From an uncultured Collinsella sp. (GTDB lineage Bacteria > Actinomycetota > Coriobacteriia > Coriobacteriales > Coriobacteriaceae), in NCBI GenBank assembly GCA_902479135.1, contig CABSNU010000003.1, forward strand, positions 70,523-134,522: a DNA stretch of 64,000 nucleotides. Direction: 5' to 3'. How positions within the stretch are numbered: position 1 is the stretch's first letter; the number at the start of each line of letters is the position of its first letter. The position numbers and the translations under genes are program-made. This document shows positions 35,255 through 43,726 of this stretch, piece after piece. The notes below the pieces were generated by a model, which was not told the DNA's origin, made no database searches, and worked only from the letters and a program-made list of their open reading frames with translations.

Positions 35255-35296
35255 AAACCACCACGAAGGTGCCCGTCCCCTTCGTGGTGGTTTTTC
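35255..35296 (+). terminator. Terminator after CobW-like gene
   Basis: ACCACCACGAAGG pairs with CCTTCGTGGTGGT and is followed by a TTTT run. Confidence 0.88.
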
Positions 35297-35316
35297 GTTC
35301 TATGCCAAGGAGATTC

Positions 35317-35916
35317 ATGTTCAACATTGTGCTGTATGCGCCCGAGATTCCGGCCAATACGGGCAATATCGGCCGTACCTGCGTGGTCACCGGCGCCCGC
35401 CTGCATCTGGTAGAGCCGCTGGGCTTTTCGCTCGATGACAAGACGGTACGTCGCGCCGGCCTGGGCTACTGGCAGAATTTGGACGTGACGACCTATGCCG
35501 GCTGGGAGGATTTCCTTGCGCGCAACGGTCTCTCCCCCGCTGACGAGCGCCTGCATCTGCTGACCAAAAAGGCACGCCGCACCTATGCGCAGAGTACCTA
35601 CCGCGGCGGTGACTATTTGGTCTTTGGCAGCGAGAGCTCGGGGATTCCCGAGCCACTGCTTGCCGCGGCGCCCGAGCGCTGCGAGCGCATCCCGATGCTG
35701 CGCGATTGTGACTCACTCGATAACTCCGAGGCTTGGGAAGCTCACGAGGAATCGCTCGGGCATACCGAGGACAGCCACGAGACCATCCTTCAGCAGGATA
35801 TCTGCGGCAACTTCGTCAACCCGGACGACTACCGCATCAGCGCACTCAACCTCTCCAACAGCGCCGCCATCGTCCTCTACGAAGCTCTGCGCCAAACAGG
35901 CTTTCCGGGAATGTGA
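35317..35916 (+). CDS. trmL: tRNA (cytidine/uridine-34-2'-O)-methyltransferase
   Basis: 199 aa from ATG 35317 after AAGGAG. SPOUT methyltransferase with the TrmL marks FNIVLYAPEIPANTGNIGRT, the SAM knot loop FGSESSGIPEPLL and the C-terminal LNLSNSAAIVLYEALRQ. About 40 residues (AWEAHEESLGHTEDSHETIL and nearby) sit between the last two, where E. coli TrmL (157 aa) has a short turn. It modifies the wobble base of tRNA-Leu. A hairpin ATGTGACAA...TTGTCACAT (35911-35957) follows the stop. Confidence 0.9.
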   Translation: MFNIVLYAPEIPANTGNIGRTCVVTGARLHLVEPLGFSLDDKTVRRAGLGYWQNLDVTTYAGWEDFLARNGLSPADERLHLLTKKARRTYAQSTYRGGDYLVFGSESSGIPEPLLAAAPERCERIPMLRDCDSLDNSEAWEAHEESLGHTEDSHETILQQDICGNFVNPDDYRISALNLSNSAAIVLYEALRQTGFPGM

Positions 35917-36059
35917 CAAAGGGACTGTCTCGTTGTCATATCGGACAATTGTCACATTGACACCCTTCAAACGAGATCAGAGATGCCCGCTATTGCAACG
36001 TAAGGCATCGCGATAGCGGGCATTCAGCTGAATCAGTAATTTGATTTCAAAGGTAGATA

Positions 36060-36707
36060 TTAATCTTCGAATTCGACATTGACCCTTACGTCTGGACCAC
36101 AGAACGTCGACACCTGCTTTTTCACCAGTTTTACTGCACGTTCATCAGATTTTTCCAGCATGCCACTTTCTTGAACCTTTTGCCTCTGGTCCTTATCAGC
36201 CTGCTGAAGCAATTTATTTAAATCGTCCGTACTGACCTGATTCCAATTAAGAAAACCATTGTCCTCAACGTATTTTTTAAGCGAGTTCGGATCCGTTGAC
36301 AACGTCACGATCTCGGAATGCGGAAGCGTAACATTAACAGATTTTATTACCGACTCGTTGTTTTTCGAACGATGGACTTTGACCTTCAGGTTCTCATCGT
36401 CTACGTTCAAGCCGATATCCGCCTTACCATCGATGGTCGCTACATATCGTTTAGTAGTAAATGGGTTGTTAAAACCAAACGGATTCCCCGCATCGTCAAT
36501 ATATAGAACCTGAGTAAAATCGTATTCGTAGGTAAGCAACTTCGTTACCGGCTTAATTTCTTCCCGAATCGAATCATCGCTTATAACGGTCTGATCGCGC
36601 GTCAACCACAGGTACACGCAGCCGCCGCAAGCTGCAATCAAGCCTAACGCCAATAGGGCGACAATTATCTTCTGGCCAATTGTTTTAAACGGATTGGAAA
36701 CGCTCAT
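36060..36707 (-). CDS. Membrane-anchored DUF4230-like protein
   Basis: 215 aa. One N-terminal helix (IIVALLALGLIAACGGCVYL) is followed by an outside domain. The phrase KPVTKLLTYEYDFTQVL recalls DUF4230 proteins. GC content is markedly lower than in the surrounding genes. No operon partner except the adjacent secreted protein on the same strand. Function unknown. Confidence 0.7.
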   Translation of the reverse strand: MSVSNPFKTIGQKIIVALLALGLIAACGGCVYLWLTRDQTVISDDSIREEIKPVTKLLTYEYDFTQVLYIDDAGNPFGFNNPFTTKRYVATIDGKADIGLNVDDENLKVKVHRSKNNESVIKSVNVTLPHSEIVTLSTDPNSLKKYVEDNGFLNWNQVSTDDLNKLLQQADKDQRQKVQESGMLEKSDERAVKLVKKQVSTFCGPDVRVNVEFED

Positions 36708-36955
36708 TTAGCCCTTGTCCTCCAGTTGTCCTCAGGGTAATTACGGACTCAATTCATTTATATTGGGTTTTGATGTCAACCAATTCAGAAAGGAAGGACT
36801 TAAATCCAACATAATATAAATACATATTCATACGTTAATTTAATACCTATTCTGCTACACGTAACTTTAGAAAGATTGGGGCACAGACCATAGGCCGGCA
36901 CCCCAATCCATACATAGGCATCATAACGCGTTGATCATTCGATCATATGCCCACG
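36708..36955. other. AT-rich gene-free gap
   Basis: About 250 bp of AT-rich sequence between two minus-strand orphan genes, probably holding the promoter of the DUF4230-like gene. No repeat or RNA is clear. Confidence 0.4.
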
Positions 36956-37840
36956 TTAATCAACTGAAACGCTGACGTCCATCCGCTGATCTCGGTCGCT
37001 ATATCCGATCATCAGTTCCCGTCCCTTTTTATCCTTTGCGCAAAAACTGCTGTCATACGAATATTCGATGTCCTTGTATCCCTTTTTCTTGCAAGCTTTG
37101 ATGTATTTGTCGTACCCATCATGATCGATGCCAAATGCGACAAACGAAAGGCAGTCTTTTTCGTCTAACGACGTATAAACGATAGGGCAGCTAGGCTTCG
37201 GCAAGGATTTTGCAAGGGCTTTTGTTGGCCAGTCATACGCCTTGACACCGCCCTTTGATGAAGTCGTATAGGTTTTCGACTTAAAACTATAGTACTCGAG
37301 ATATATCTTTCCATCGCCGCCTAGATAGGCAATAGTCGCCACTGAAGGCTCCATCAGGTCATATTGATTCTGCTGGGCATTGGCGACATAGTCACCATGG
37401 GTAATGCACGGAACGCTATCAACCGATTCTCGCTTCTCGACGATTCGCTGGCTATCCGCCGTTATTTTTAGCGTTGAATAATCGTGCGCAGCCTCTTCCT
37501 CATCATAAACGTCAGTAAACAGAAGTTTCTGTTCGTCAGTCAACTCCCCTTTCGGCTCAAACTGAATAGTGAACTGAGCAATATCGAAGCTCGATTTATT
37601 GTCATATTCAAATGTCATCATCTCGACGCCATCAACAACGCCTTCTGAGACACTCCAGTTTAGTTGATCGATTTTTACTGAATCCTTCTTACCTGGCTTT
37701 GGCTTCTTTCCACTTTTCTTAGTCGCTGCGAATGCGCATGTCGGACTCCAGCCGCGACCCGTAATTCCGAGTGGTAGAGAAATGCCGATTAGCGCCGCCG
37801 CGCTAAAAGCCAGAACTGCCGTAAATAACTTTTTCTTCAT
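36956..37840 (-). CDS. Secreted protein of unknown function
   Basis: 294 aa. A signal peptide (MKKKLFTAVLAFSAAALIGI to about residue 39) is followed by a KKSGKKPKPGKK linker and a globular domain with a beta-rich start (KIDQLNWSVSEGVVDGVEMM). The C-terminal KYIKACKKKGYKDIEYSYDS segment resembles small domains found in other Gram-positive secreted proteins. No catalytic motif is seen. GC is lower than in flanks. The start follows AAGGGATATGTA. Confidence 0.7.
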   Translation of the reverse strand: MKKKLFTAVLAFSAAALIGISLPLGITGRGWSPTCAFAATKKSGKKPKPGKKDSVKIDQLNWSVSEGVVDGVEMMTFEYDNKSSFDIAQFTIQFEPKGELTDEQKLLFTDVYDEEEAAHDYSTLKITADSQRIVEKRESVDSVPCITHGDYVANAQQNQYDLMEPSVATIAYLGGDGKIYLEYYSFKSKTYTTSSKGGVKAYDWPTKALAKSLPKPSCPIVYTSLDEKDCLSFVAFGIDHDGYDKYIKACKKKGYKDIEYSYDSSFCAKDKKGRELMIGYSDRDQRMDVSVSVD

Positions 37841-37869
37841 TACATATCCCTTGGTAGTCGTTTAACCTC

Positions 37870-37987
37870 CCCCTCGTCAAATAGCAGACGAATTGGCGAC
37901 GCGGTGGCACTATTTGATTCAAGGGCGTGAACTGGATAAACATCGAGGGAAGGAGTGGGCCCTGTGCAATAAACTCCCCTCGTCAAA
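37870..37987. repeat. 12-bp direct repeat beside the recombinase
   Basis: CCCCTCGTCAAA occurs at 37870-37881 and 37976-37987, 106 bp apart, with an inverted CGAGGG between. It abuts the 3' end of the recombinase gene and could be a scar of insertion or an attachment-site pair; the small size allows chance. Confidence 0.35.
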
Positions 37988-37995
37988 ATGTCTAG

Positions 37996-38631
37996 CTAAA
38001 GAGGACGGGCAGACGGCGAACGGTCATATCCGTTCGCGTCTGCCCGTCTCCAACGATCAAACGTCGATGCGCTGACGTTCAAAAGCATTGCGGCCTCTTG
38101 CCTCGTAACCTCACCTCCTTCGAATGATTTGATGACATCGCGGTAGCTATCCGGACGTTCGAGCGTCGGTCTCCCAAATCTCACACCCCGCAGACGCGCC
38201 GACGCGATACCCTCCGCCTGGCGCTGCTTTATGTTTTCGCGCTCCACCTGAGCCACATAGCTCAAAACCTGAAGCACTAGGTCGGCAATAAAAGTCCCCG
38301 TAATTCCATTGGGTTGTTCGCGTGTGTCAAGCAATGGCATATCGAGCACCACGATGGCAACGCGTTTGTCCGTCGTTAGGCGACGCCATTCATCGAGAAC
38401 TTCACGGTAGTCGCGACCCAATCGGTCGATACTCTTAATCACCAGAACGTCCCCTTCACGCAGACGACGAAGAAGACGCTGGTACTGAGGACGCCTGAAG
38501 TCCTTTCCACTCGCTTTGTCAGCATAGATCAAATTCGTTTGGACCGGAAACCGCTCCAGCGCATCCAGTTGGCGATCCAGGTTCTGGTCTGCTGACGAAA
38601 CTCGAGCATACCCATAGATTCTGTTTTTCAT
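37996..38631 (-). CDS. Serine recombinase/resolvase
   Basis: 211 aa from ATG 38631. The catalytic N-terminal domain has the nucleophile region YGYARVSSADQNLDRQ, with IKSIDRLGRDY and the helix QVERENIKQRQAEGI; then a DNA-binding HTH (EVTRQEAAMLLNVSASTFDRWR). It is of the resolvase/invertase size. Its 3' end overlaps a hairpin at 38004-38048 (GACGGGCAGACGGCGAACGG with a near-perfect complement), which may work as terminator or recombination site. It lies in low-GC island DNA. Confidence 0.88.
   Translation of the reverse strand: MKNRIYGYARVSSADQNLDRQLDALERFPVQTNLIYADKASGKDFRRPQYQRLLRRLREGDVLVIKSIDRLGRDYREVLDEWRRLTTDKRVAIVVLDMPLLDTREQPNGITGTFIADLVLQVLSYVAQVERENIKQRQAEGIASARLRGVRFGRPTLERPDSYRDVIKSFEGGEVTRQEAAMLLNVSASTFDRWRRADANGYDRSPSARPL
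38004..38048. repeat. Inverted repeat overlapping the recombinase 3' end
   Basis: Left arm GACGGGCAGACGGCGAACGG (38004-38023), right arm complementary at 38030-38048 with one bulged base. It overlaps the last codons (ANGYDRSPSARPL), so coding is constrained. It might be a terminator or recombination site. Confidence 0.5.
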
Positions 38632-38793
38632 GATTGCCCCTATCAGCCGCACGATGGCAGCTTCAGCTCATCTGAGAGCCCACTCACAACAGGGCGTGCA
38701 AATTTCGCGAATGGGTTGAACCCATTTTCGGGCTCCAACGTAAGCTATTCAAGCACCGCTTCGATAACGCACGACGCCAACCTTATACTTTGA

Positions 38794-38844
38794 AATGAAA
38801 TTAATCGTTTTTAATTGAAATTAACTAGAATAAAATGAAATTAA
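38794..38844 (+). promoter_or_regulatory. Three 20-bp-phased iterons before AAA ATPase gene 1
   Basis: AATGAAATTAA, ATTGAAATTAA and AATGAAATTAA begin at 38794, 38814 and 38834, each exactly 20 bp apart. They stop 25 bp before the GTG start. The pitch of about two DNA turns places all three on one helix face, as expected for cooperative binding. A similar 20-bp pair precedes the second ATPase gene (43667). Confidence 0.7.
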
Positions 38845-38868
38845 CCTGAGACGTTAAAGGAGGGCATT

Positions 38869-39969
38869 GTGGAATACCTCGAAAACCCGTTTACCCCCAG
38901 TTTTGGTGAGGTTCCTGCCCATCTCGCTGGCAGACAACAGATTATTCGGGATTTGGACCGTGCCTTCTTGAGCCAGCGCAGGCGCCCAGAATTGACCTCG
39001 ATCTTCTCAGGCGCGCGTGGAACCGGTAAAACCGCTCTCATGTCGTCGCTCGCGACAAGGGCGGAATCCCACGGCTGGATTGCCGTAAAGACAACCGCGC
39101 TCCCGGGAATGCTTGAGGAAATCGAGTTCGGGGCGAAACGTGCTGCCGGCCATCTTATCGACCCGTCCAACCACTTCGAAGTCACCGGTCTCGGAATTGC
39201 ACCGCTCGGCAGCATCGAGGTCAATCGCGCTCACGATGCCTCAACCTGGCGTTATCGCATGAGCGACATCATCGACCAGCTCAACGAGGCGGGCACCGGT
39301 CTGCTCGTCACGGTTGACGAGGTGGACCCGACACTCGACGAGATGATTCAGCTCGCAGCGACGTATCAGCACTTTGTGACCGATGGGAAACGCGTCGCCC
39401 TGCTCATGGCGGGACTTCCCAACAACGTCTCGACGTTGCTGAACCACAAGACGGTCTCGTTCCTTCGCCGCGCCCAACAATATCATCTGGGTCGCATTGC
39501 CGACTATGACGTACGCGAGGCCTTGATTCGCACAATCCAGGAAAACGATCGCCTGGCAGATGCTGGGGGAATCGATAGAGCCGTTCGCTCGATCTCTGGT
39601 TTTCCCTTCCTATTGCAACTCGTAGGCTACCGTGCCTGGGATCTCACAAGCGATTCGAAGGAAATCTCGTCACGCGACTTTGACCTGGGAATCAAAATCG
39701 CGCGCGACGAGATGGACGACCGAATCCTCGCGGCAACCTATCGGGAACTCACTGCAGAGGACAAGCGACTCCTCATCGCCATGCTCGATGATGAGGAAGA
39801 GTCCACCACCGCTGACCTTGTCGAGCGCCTTAAGCGTTCGCCGCAGCAGGTCTCCCGCTACCGACGCCGCATGATAGATGCCGGCATCATCGGGGAACGA
39901 GGACGAGGGCTCGTCGCATTTGAATTGCCATTCTTCCGTGACTATCTCGCGGCTCAATGCGTGAAATAG
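38869..39969 (+). CDS. AAA ATPase with C-terminal winged helix, paralogue 1
   Basis: 366 aa from GTG 38869, after AAAGGAGGG. Residues 1-25 carry NPFTPSFGEVPAHLAGR; Walker A is GARGTGKTAL near 48-57, Walker B is GLLVTVDEVD near 145. A C-terminal winged helix (EESTTADLVERLKRSPQQVS) follows, ending FFRDYLA. It resembles Orc1/Cdc6- and STAND-like ATP switches. A paralogue lies at 42515-43633, and both begin with iteron repeats. ATP-gated DNA binding is inference. Confidence 0.85.
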   Translation: MEYLENPFTPSFGEVPAHLAGRQQIIRDLDRAFLSQRRRPELTSIFSGARGTGKTALMSSLATRAESHGWIAVKTTALPGMLEEIEFGAKRAAGHLIDPSNHFEVTGLGIAPLGSIEVNRAHDASTWRYRMSDIIDQLNEAGTGLLVTVDEVDPTLDEMIQLAATYQHFVTDGKRVALLMAGLPNNVSTLLNHKTVSFLRRAQQYHLGRIADYDVREALIRTIQENDRLADAGGIDRAVRSISGFPFLLQLVGYRAWDLTSDSKEISSRDFDLGIKIARDEMDDRILAATYRELTAEDKRLLIAMLDDEEESTTADLVERLKRSPQQVSRYRRRMIDAGIIGERGRGLVAFELPFFRDYLAAQCVK

Positions 39970-39974
39970 GCATC

Positions 39975-40006
39975 AATGAGGCAAAGGGCTGTCCCTTTGC
40001 CTCATT
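39975..40006. terminator. Bidirectional terminator between ATPase 1 and UvrA-like genes
   Basis: AATGAGGCAAAGGG pairs with CCCTTTGCCTCATT around a 4-nt loop, between two convergent genes. Confidence 0.75.
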
Positions 40007-40008
40007 GT

Positions 40009-42522
40009 CTATAGGTAGCGGCCGGTAATGCTCTTGGAGCAGGCCACGATATCCCCCGGCGTGCCGGCGCAGACGATTTGCCCGCCCGCATCGCCGCCGC
40101 CCGGCCCCATGTCGATCACGTAATCGGCGTTACGGATAAGGTCGAGATCGTGTTCGATCACGATAACCGTAGCGCCCTTGGCAACGAGACCGTCAAACAC
40201 GTTCAGCAGCACCTGAACATCGAGCGGATGTAGTCCGATCGTGGGCTCGTCGAACACGAATACGGCATCATCCTGCACGCGGCCCATCTCGCTCGCGAGC
40301 TTAAGACGTTGTGCCTCGCCGCCCGAAAGCGCCGGTGTGGGCTCGCCAAGCGTGAGATAACCCAGGCCCAGGTCGTGCAAGGTCTGCAAGCGCGCCTGCA
40401 CCTTTTTGAGCCCCACCGTGGCGTCGAGGGCCTCGTCCACACTCATGTCCATGAGCTGCGGCAACGTAAGCAGGCTCCCGTCCTTGCCCTCGCGATGGAT
40501 ATGCGAGGCGGCCTCGGCGTAGCGCGAACCACGGCATGCCGGGCAGACGATCTCGACGTCGGGCAAAAACTGCACGTCGAGCGATATCGAGCCCGTGCCG
40601 TCGCACGTAGGGCAACGCAAGGCGCCAGTGTTGTAGCTAAAGGCGCCCGCCTTGTAGCCGGCTGCCTTGGCTTCGGGCGTACGGGCAAAGGCGCGGCGCA
40701 GCTCGTCATGGATGTCGGCATAGGTTGCCACCGTCGAGCGAACATTGGCGCCAATGGGCGTAGCGTCAATCAGGTTGGCGCGGGCAATGCCTTCGGCATC
40801 GACCCAGCGCACATGGCGTGGCAAGCGCTCGCCAGCTGCCTGCGCCTTAAGCGCCGGAATGAGCGTCTCGAGCACGAGCGTCGTCTTACCCGAACCAGAA
40901 ACGCCCGTAACCGCGACCAAGCGACCGCGCGGGATATCGACTTCGAGCGGCTTGACGGTATGGATGGCATCGGTCGCCATGCGGATATGGCCCTGGTCGA
41001 ACATTTCGTCGTCAGTCACCTGTGGGCGCAAGCGCTTGGGCTCGGCGCGCAAAAACGGAGCGATGCGGCTGTCCCGCGATTGCTCGACCTCGTCTACCGT
41101 ACCAGCGGCGATTACACTGCCGCCGCCTGCTCCGGCAACGGGGCCCATCTCGACCAGATAGTCGGCTTCCGCCAGCACGCGCGTGTCGTGGTCGACAACA
41201 ACCACGGTGTTGCCGTCATCCACCAGATCGCGCATCACGCCTACCAAGCCGTCGACATTGGCAGGATGCAAGCCGATCGAAGGCTCGTCCAGCACATAAA
41301 GCACGCCTGTCGATCGGTTGCGCACCACGCGAGCAAGTTGCACGCGCTGGCGCTCACCCGTGGAGAGCGTGGCGCCAGCACGATCGAGCGAAAGGTAATC
41401 GAGGCCCAAGTCGACCAGGCGACGGGCCGCGCTCAAAAACGAATCGCAGATATCCGTCGCCATGGGCCGCATCTCGGGCGGCAAGGATGCGGGCACCCCG
41501 CGCACCCACTCAATCGCCTCGCCCAGCGTCATGGCCGCCGCCTGCGCCAGATTGATACCGCGCACCTGGGGCTGGCGCGCAGCCTCGGAGAGACGCGTGC
41601 CACCGCAATCGCGGCATGCTCCCTCGCGCAAAAAGCGAGCAACGCGTTTTAAGCCCTTATCGTCCTTGACCTTGGCGAGCGCATTCTCAACGGTATAGAC
41701 GGCGTTGTAATAGGTAAAGTCGAGCGGCGTGGCGCCCTCGCCGTTTTTGGGCACGTAGAGAATGTGTTTTTTAACCGCCGGGCCGTGGAACACGATGTCG
41801 CGCTCTTGAGGCGTGAGCTGGTTAAACGGCACGTCGGTGCGCACGCCCATCTCGCCGGCTACCTGCTTCATCAGATCCCACATGAGCGTGCCCCAGGGAA
41901 GGACCGCACCCTCGTTGATGGTCTTTGACTCATCGGGCACCAGGCTCGCCTCGTCCACCTCGCGCATAACGCCGGTGCCGCCACAAGTGGGACACGCGCC
42001 GCCGCTGTTAAAGGCAAGGTCCTCGGCGCTCGGGGCGTAGAACTCGCGGCCGCATGCGGGGCACGTGAGCGACAGGCCCGCAGCCACGTTAAGGCTCGGC
42101 TCCACACGCGCCCCGCAATGGGGGCACACGTGATGGGCGCAGCGGCTAAAGAGTAGACGCAGGCTATTGTTGAGCTCGGTCATGGTGCCAAAAGTGGACC
42201 GCACGCCCGGCACGCTGGGGCGCTGATGCAATGCGAGTGCCGCCGGCACGTGCAATACCTCATCCACCTGAGCGTGCTCGGCCTGCGTCAGGCGACGGCG
42301 GGTATAGGTGCTGAGCGCCTCCAGGTAACGGCGCGAGCCCTCGGCATAAAGAACCCCCAGCGCCAGCGAACTCTTGCCCGAACCCGACACGCCGGCAATG
42401 CCCACAAGCTTTCCCAGCGGAATATCGATATCGATGTCTTTAAGGTTATGAACGCGCGCGCCACGCACCTCGATAGCCTGCGGGCTCATCTTCTGTTCCG
42501 TCACCTTTATCACCCTACTCAT
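40009..42522 (-). CDS. UvrA-like ABC ATPase (UvrA paralogue)
   Basis: 837 aa, shorter than housekeeping UvrA (about 940). Two ABC domains have Walker A sequences GVSGSGKSSLALG and GVSGSGKTTLVLE, signatures LSTGERQRVQLA and LSGGEAQRLKLA, and zinc CxxC pairs (CPHCG, CPACG, CPTCG). The shortening and placement in an ATPase operon suggest a UvrA2-type paralogue such as those linked to drug tolerance, rather than excision repair, but this is inference. Its start codon overlaps the stop of the ATPase gene by 8 bp (ATGAGTAG), indicating translational coupling. Confidence 0.9.
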   Translation of the reverse strand: MSRVIKVTEQKMSPQAIEVRGARVHNLKDIDIDIPLGKLVGIAGVSGSGKSSLALGVLYAEGSRRYLEALSTYTRRRLTQAEHAQVDEVLHVPAALALHQRPSVPGVRSTFGTMTELNNSLRLLFSRCAHHVCPHCGARVEPSLNVAAGLSLTCPACGREFYAPSAEDLAFNSGGACPTCGGTGVMREVDEASLVPDESKTINEGAVLPWGTLMWDLMKQVAGEMGVRTDVPFNQLTPQERDIVFHGPAVKKHILYVPKNGEGATPLDFTYYNAVYTVENALAKVKDDKGLKRVARFLREGACRDCGGTRLSEAARQPQVRGINLAQAAAMTLGEAIEWVRGVPASLPPEMRPMATDICDSFLSAARRLVDLGLDYLSLDRAGATLSTGERQRVQLARVVRNRSTGVLYVLDEPSIGLHPANVDGLVGVMRDLVDDGNTVVVVDHDTRVLAEADYLVEMGPVAGAGGGSVIAAGTVDEVEQSRDSRIAPFLRAEPKRLRPQVTDDEMFDQGHIRMATDAIHTVKPLEVDIPRGRLVAVTGVSGSGKTTLVLETLIPALKAQAAGERLPRHVRWVDAEGIARANLIDATPIGANVRSTVATYADIHDELRRAFARTPEAKAAGYKAGAFSYNTGALRCPTCDGTGSISLDVQFLPDVEIVCPACRGSRYAEAASHIHREGKDGSLLTLPQLMDMSVDEALDATVGLKKVQARLQTLHDLGLGYLTLGEPTPALSGGEAQRLKLASEMGRVQDDAVFVFDEPTIGLHPLDVQVLLNVFDGLVAKGATVIVIEHDLDLIRNADYVIDMGPGGGDAGGQIVCAGTPGDIVACSKSITGRYL

Positions 42523-43633
42523 GCCATAAAACTCGATCGCGAATGTACTCGCCCAGCATGGGCACGGTAAACCGGACGAGACCGTATCCGGCAGCCTCGA
42601 TGACGCGTTCGCGAATCAGGCTTGCGCGATATTTGCTCGCCCAACTCTGAGTACGGTCGCAGCGCTCAATGATATCCGCCATACGCGTCGGTTTACCCTC
42701 GTCAGCAGCCATGGCCTCGATAAAGAGGCGTTGCGGACTGCGCAATCCATAATACAGGGGCGCGTCGACCGCTTCGTAGAACTCGGAGACGGCATCCGCA
42801 TGGCCATCCTCGACATCGCGCCTTTCGATGACCTGCGAGCCGCGTCGAACAGCAGACCGCCACATGTAATAGCCCACCAGCTGAACCATATAGGGATGCC
42901 CCATGCTCTTGCGTGCCGCAAGGTCCGCCGTCTCCGCGTCAACGTAAAGACCAGCGTCTTTGACCGTCTGGATATACGAATCGCGTACCTTGGGCAAAGA
43001 GATCGCCCCCAACGTACGCTGCTGGGCACGCCGCAAAAACGTCACGCTCGGCTCTTCGAGCAGATCGTCAACCATGCTGGGTAAGCCGGCGAGCACCAGC
43101 GCAAGACCGCGCTGATCGCTATCGGACAAGCCCGTGGCATCCTGGTCTCCGAGCACCTGCTGATAGAGAACGGCAAGAGCCGCCAGCTCCTCGATAGACG
43201 CAGACTGCGCCTCGTCAATCGCAAACAGTATGCCCTTGCCTGGACCGAGCTTCTTGAGGCGCTCGTTGACCAGCCCTCGTAACGTCTCGCCCTTTGCTCG
43301 CGCAGCCTCGACCGACATCCGGCCAAACGACGGCCCGAATTCCATTGACGTCACAACGGGTTTATTCGAGCGAAGCGCGTCGGCTAAGCGGTCGCATAAG
43401 CCAAGCGAAGCGGAATCGGAGATAACCGCCCATCCGCGCTCGCTGGCTAGACGTTGCAGCTCCCGCAGGAGAACCGTTTTGCCACAGCCGCGGTTTCCCG
43501 TAATGAGCATGAGCCTACCCGGCGCTCCGGCGCCGTTATCGAGCCCTTCCTCGAAATCTTCGATGACCGACTCGCGACCGATGAGCATCGGAGGCCGCTT
43601 GCCTGCCGTTGGCTTAAAGGGATTTGGATTCAT
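42515..43633 (-). CDS. AAA ATPase with C-terminal winged helix, paralogue 2
   Basis: 372 aa from ATG 43633 after GAGGAGG. Walker A is GNRGCGKTVL, Walker B is GILFAIDEAQ, and the C-terminal winged helix contains KPTRMADIIERCDRTQSWAS then YRASLIRERVIEAAGYGLV. Like paralogue 1 it starts with NPF and a LIGRE segment. It overlaps uvrA-like by 8 bp, so the two are made together, and the ATPase may control or load the UvrA-like protein. Confidence 0.85.
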   Translation of the reverse strand: MNPNPFKPTAGKRPPMLIGRESVIEDFEEGLDNGAGAPGRLMLITGNRGCGKTVLLRELQRLASERGWAVISDSASLGLCDRLADALRSNKPVVTSMEFGPSFGRMSVEAARAKGETLRGLVNERLKKLGPGKGILFAIDEAQSASIEELAALAVLYQQVLGDQDATGLSDSDQRGLALVLAGLPSMVDDLLEEPSVTFLRRAQQRTLGAISLPKVRDSYIQTVKDAGLYVDAETADLAARKSMGHPYMVQLVGYYMWRSAVRRGSQVIERRDVEDGHADAVSEFYEAVDAPLYYGLRSPQRLFIEAMAADEGKPTRMADIIERCDRTQSWASKYRASLIRERVIEAAGYGLVRFTVPMLGEYIRDRVLWHE

Positions 43634-43666
43634 GTCGGCCTCCTCGGATTGGCAAACCCTGGTAAT

Positions 43667-43697
43667 AGTTATACCAACTTGTACTGAGTTACACCAA
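43667..43697 (-). promoter_or_regulatory. Two 20-bp-phased iterons before AAA ATPase gene 2
   Basis: AGTTATACCAA begins at 43667 and AGTTACACCAA at 43687, exactly 20 bp apart. They lie 34-64 bp upstream of the ATPase start. The spacing equals that before ATPase 1 but the word differs, so each ATPase may have its own recognition sequence. Confidence 0.65.
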
Positions 43698-43726
43698 TAG
43701 CATACGACAAAGGAACTGACCCTCTA

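Noticed and set aside
40309..41652. A 447-codon frame antisense to the UvrA-like gene
   Set aside because: It mirrors a strongly conserved coding gene; composition (Ala, Arg, His) is that of an antisense shadow.
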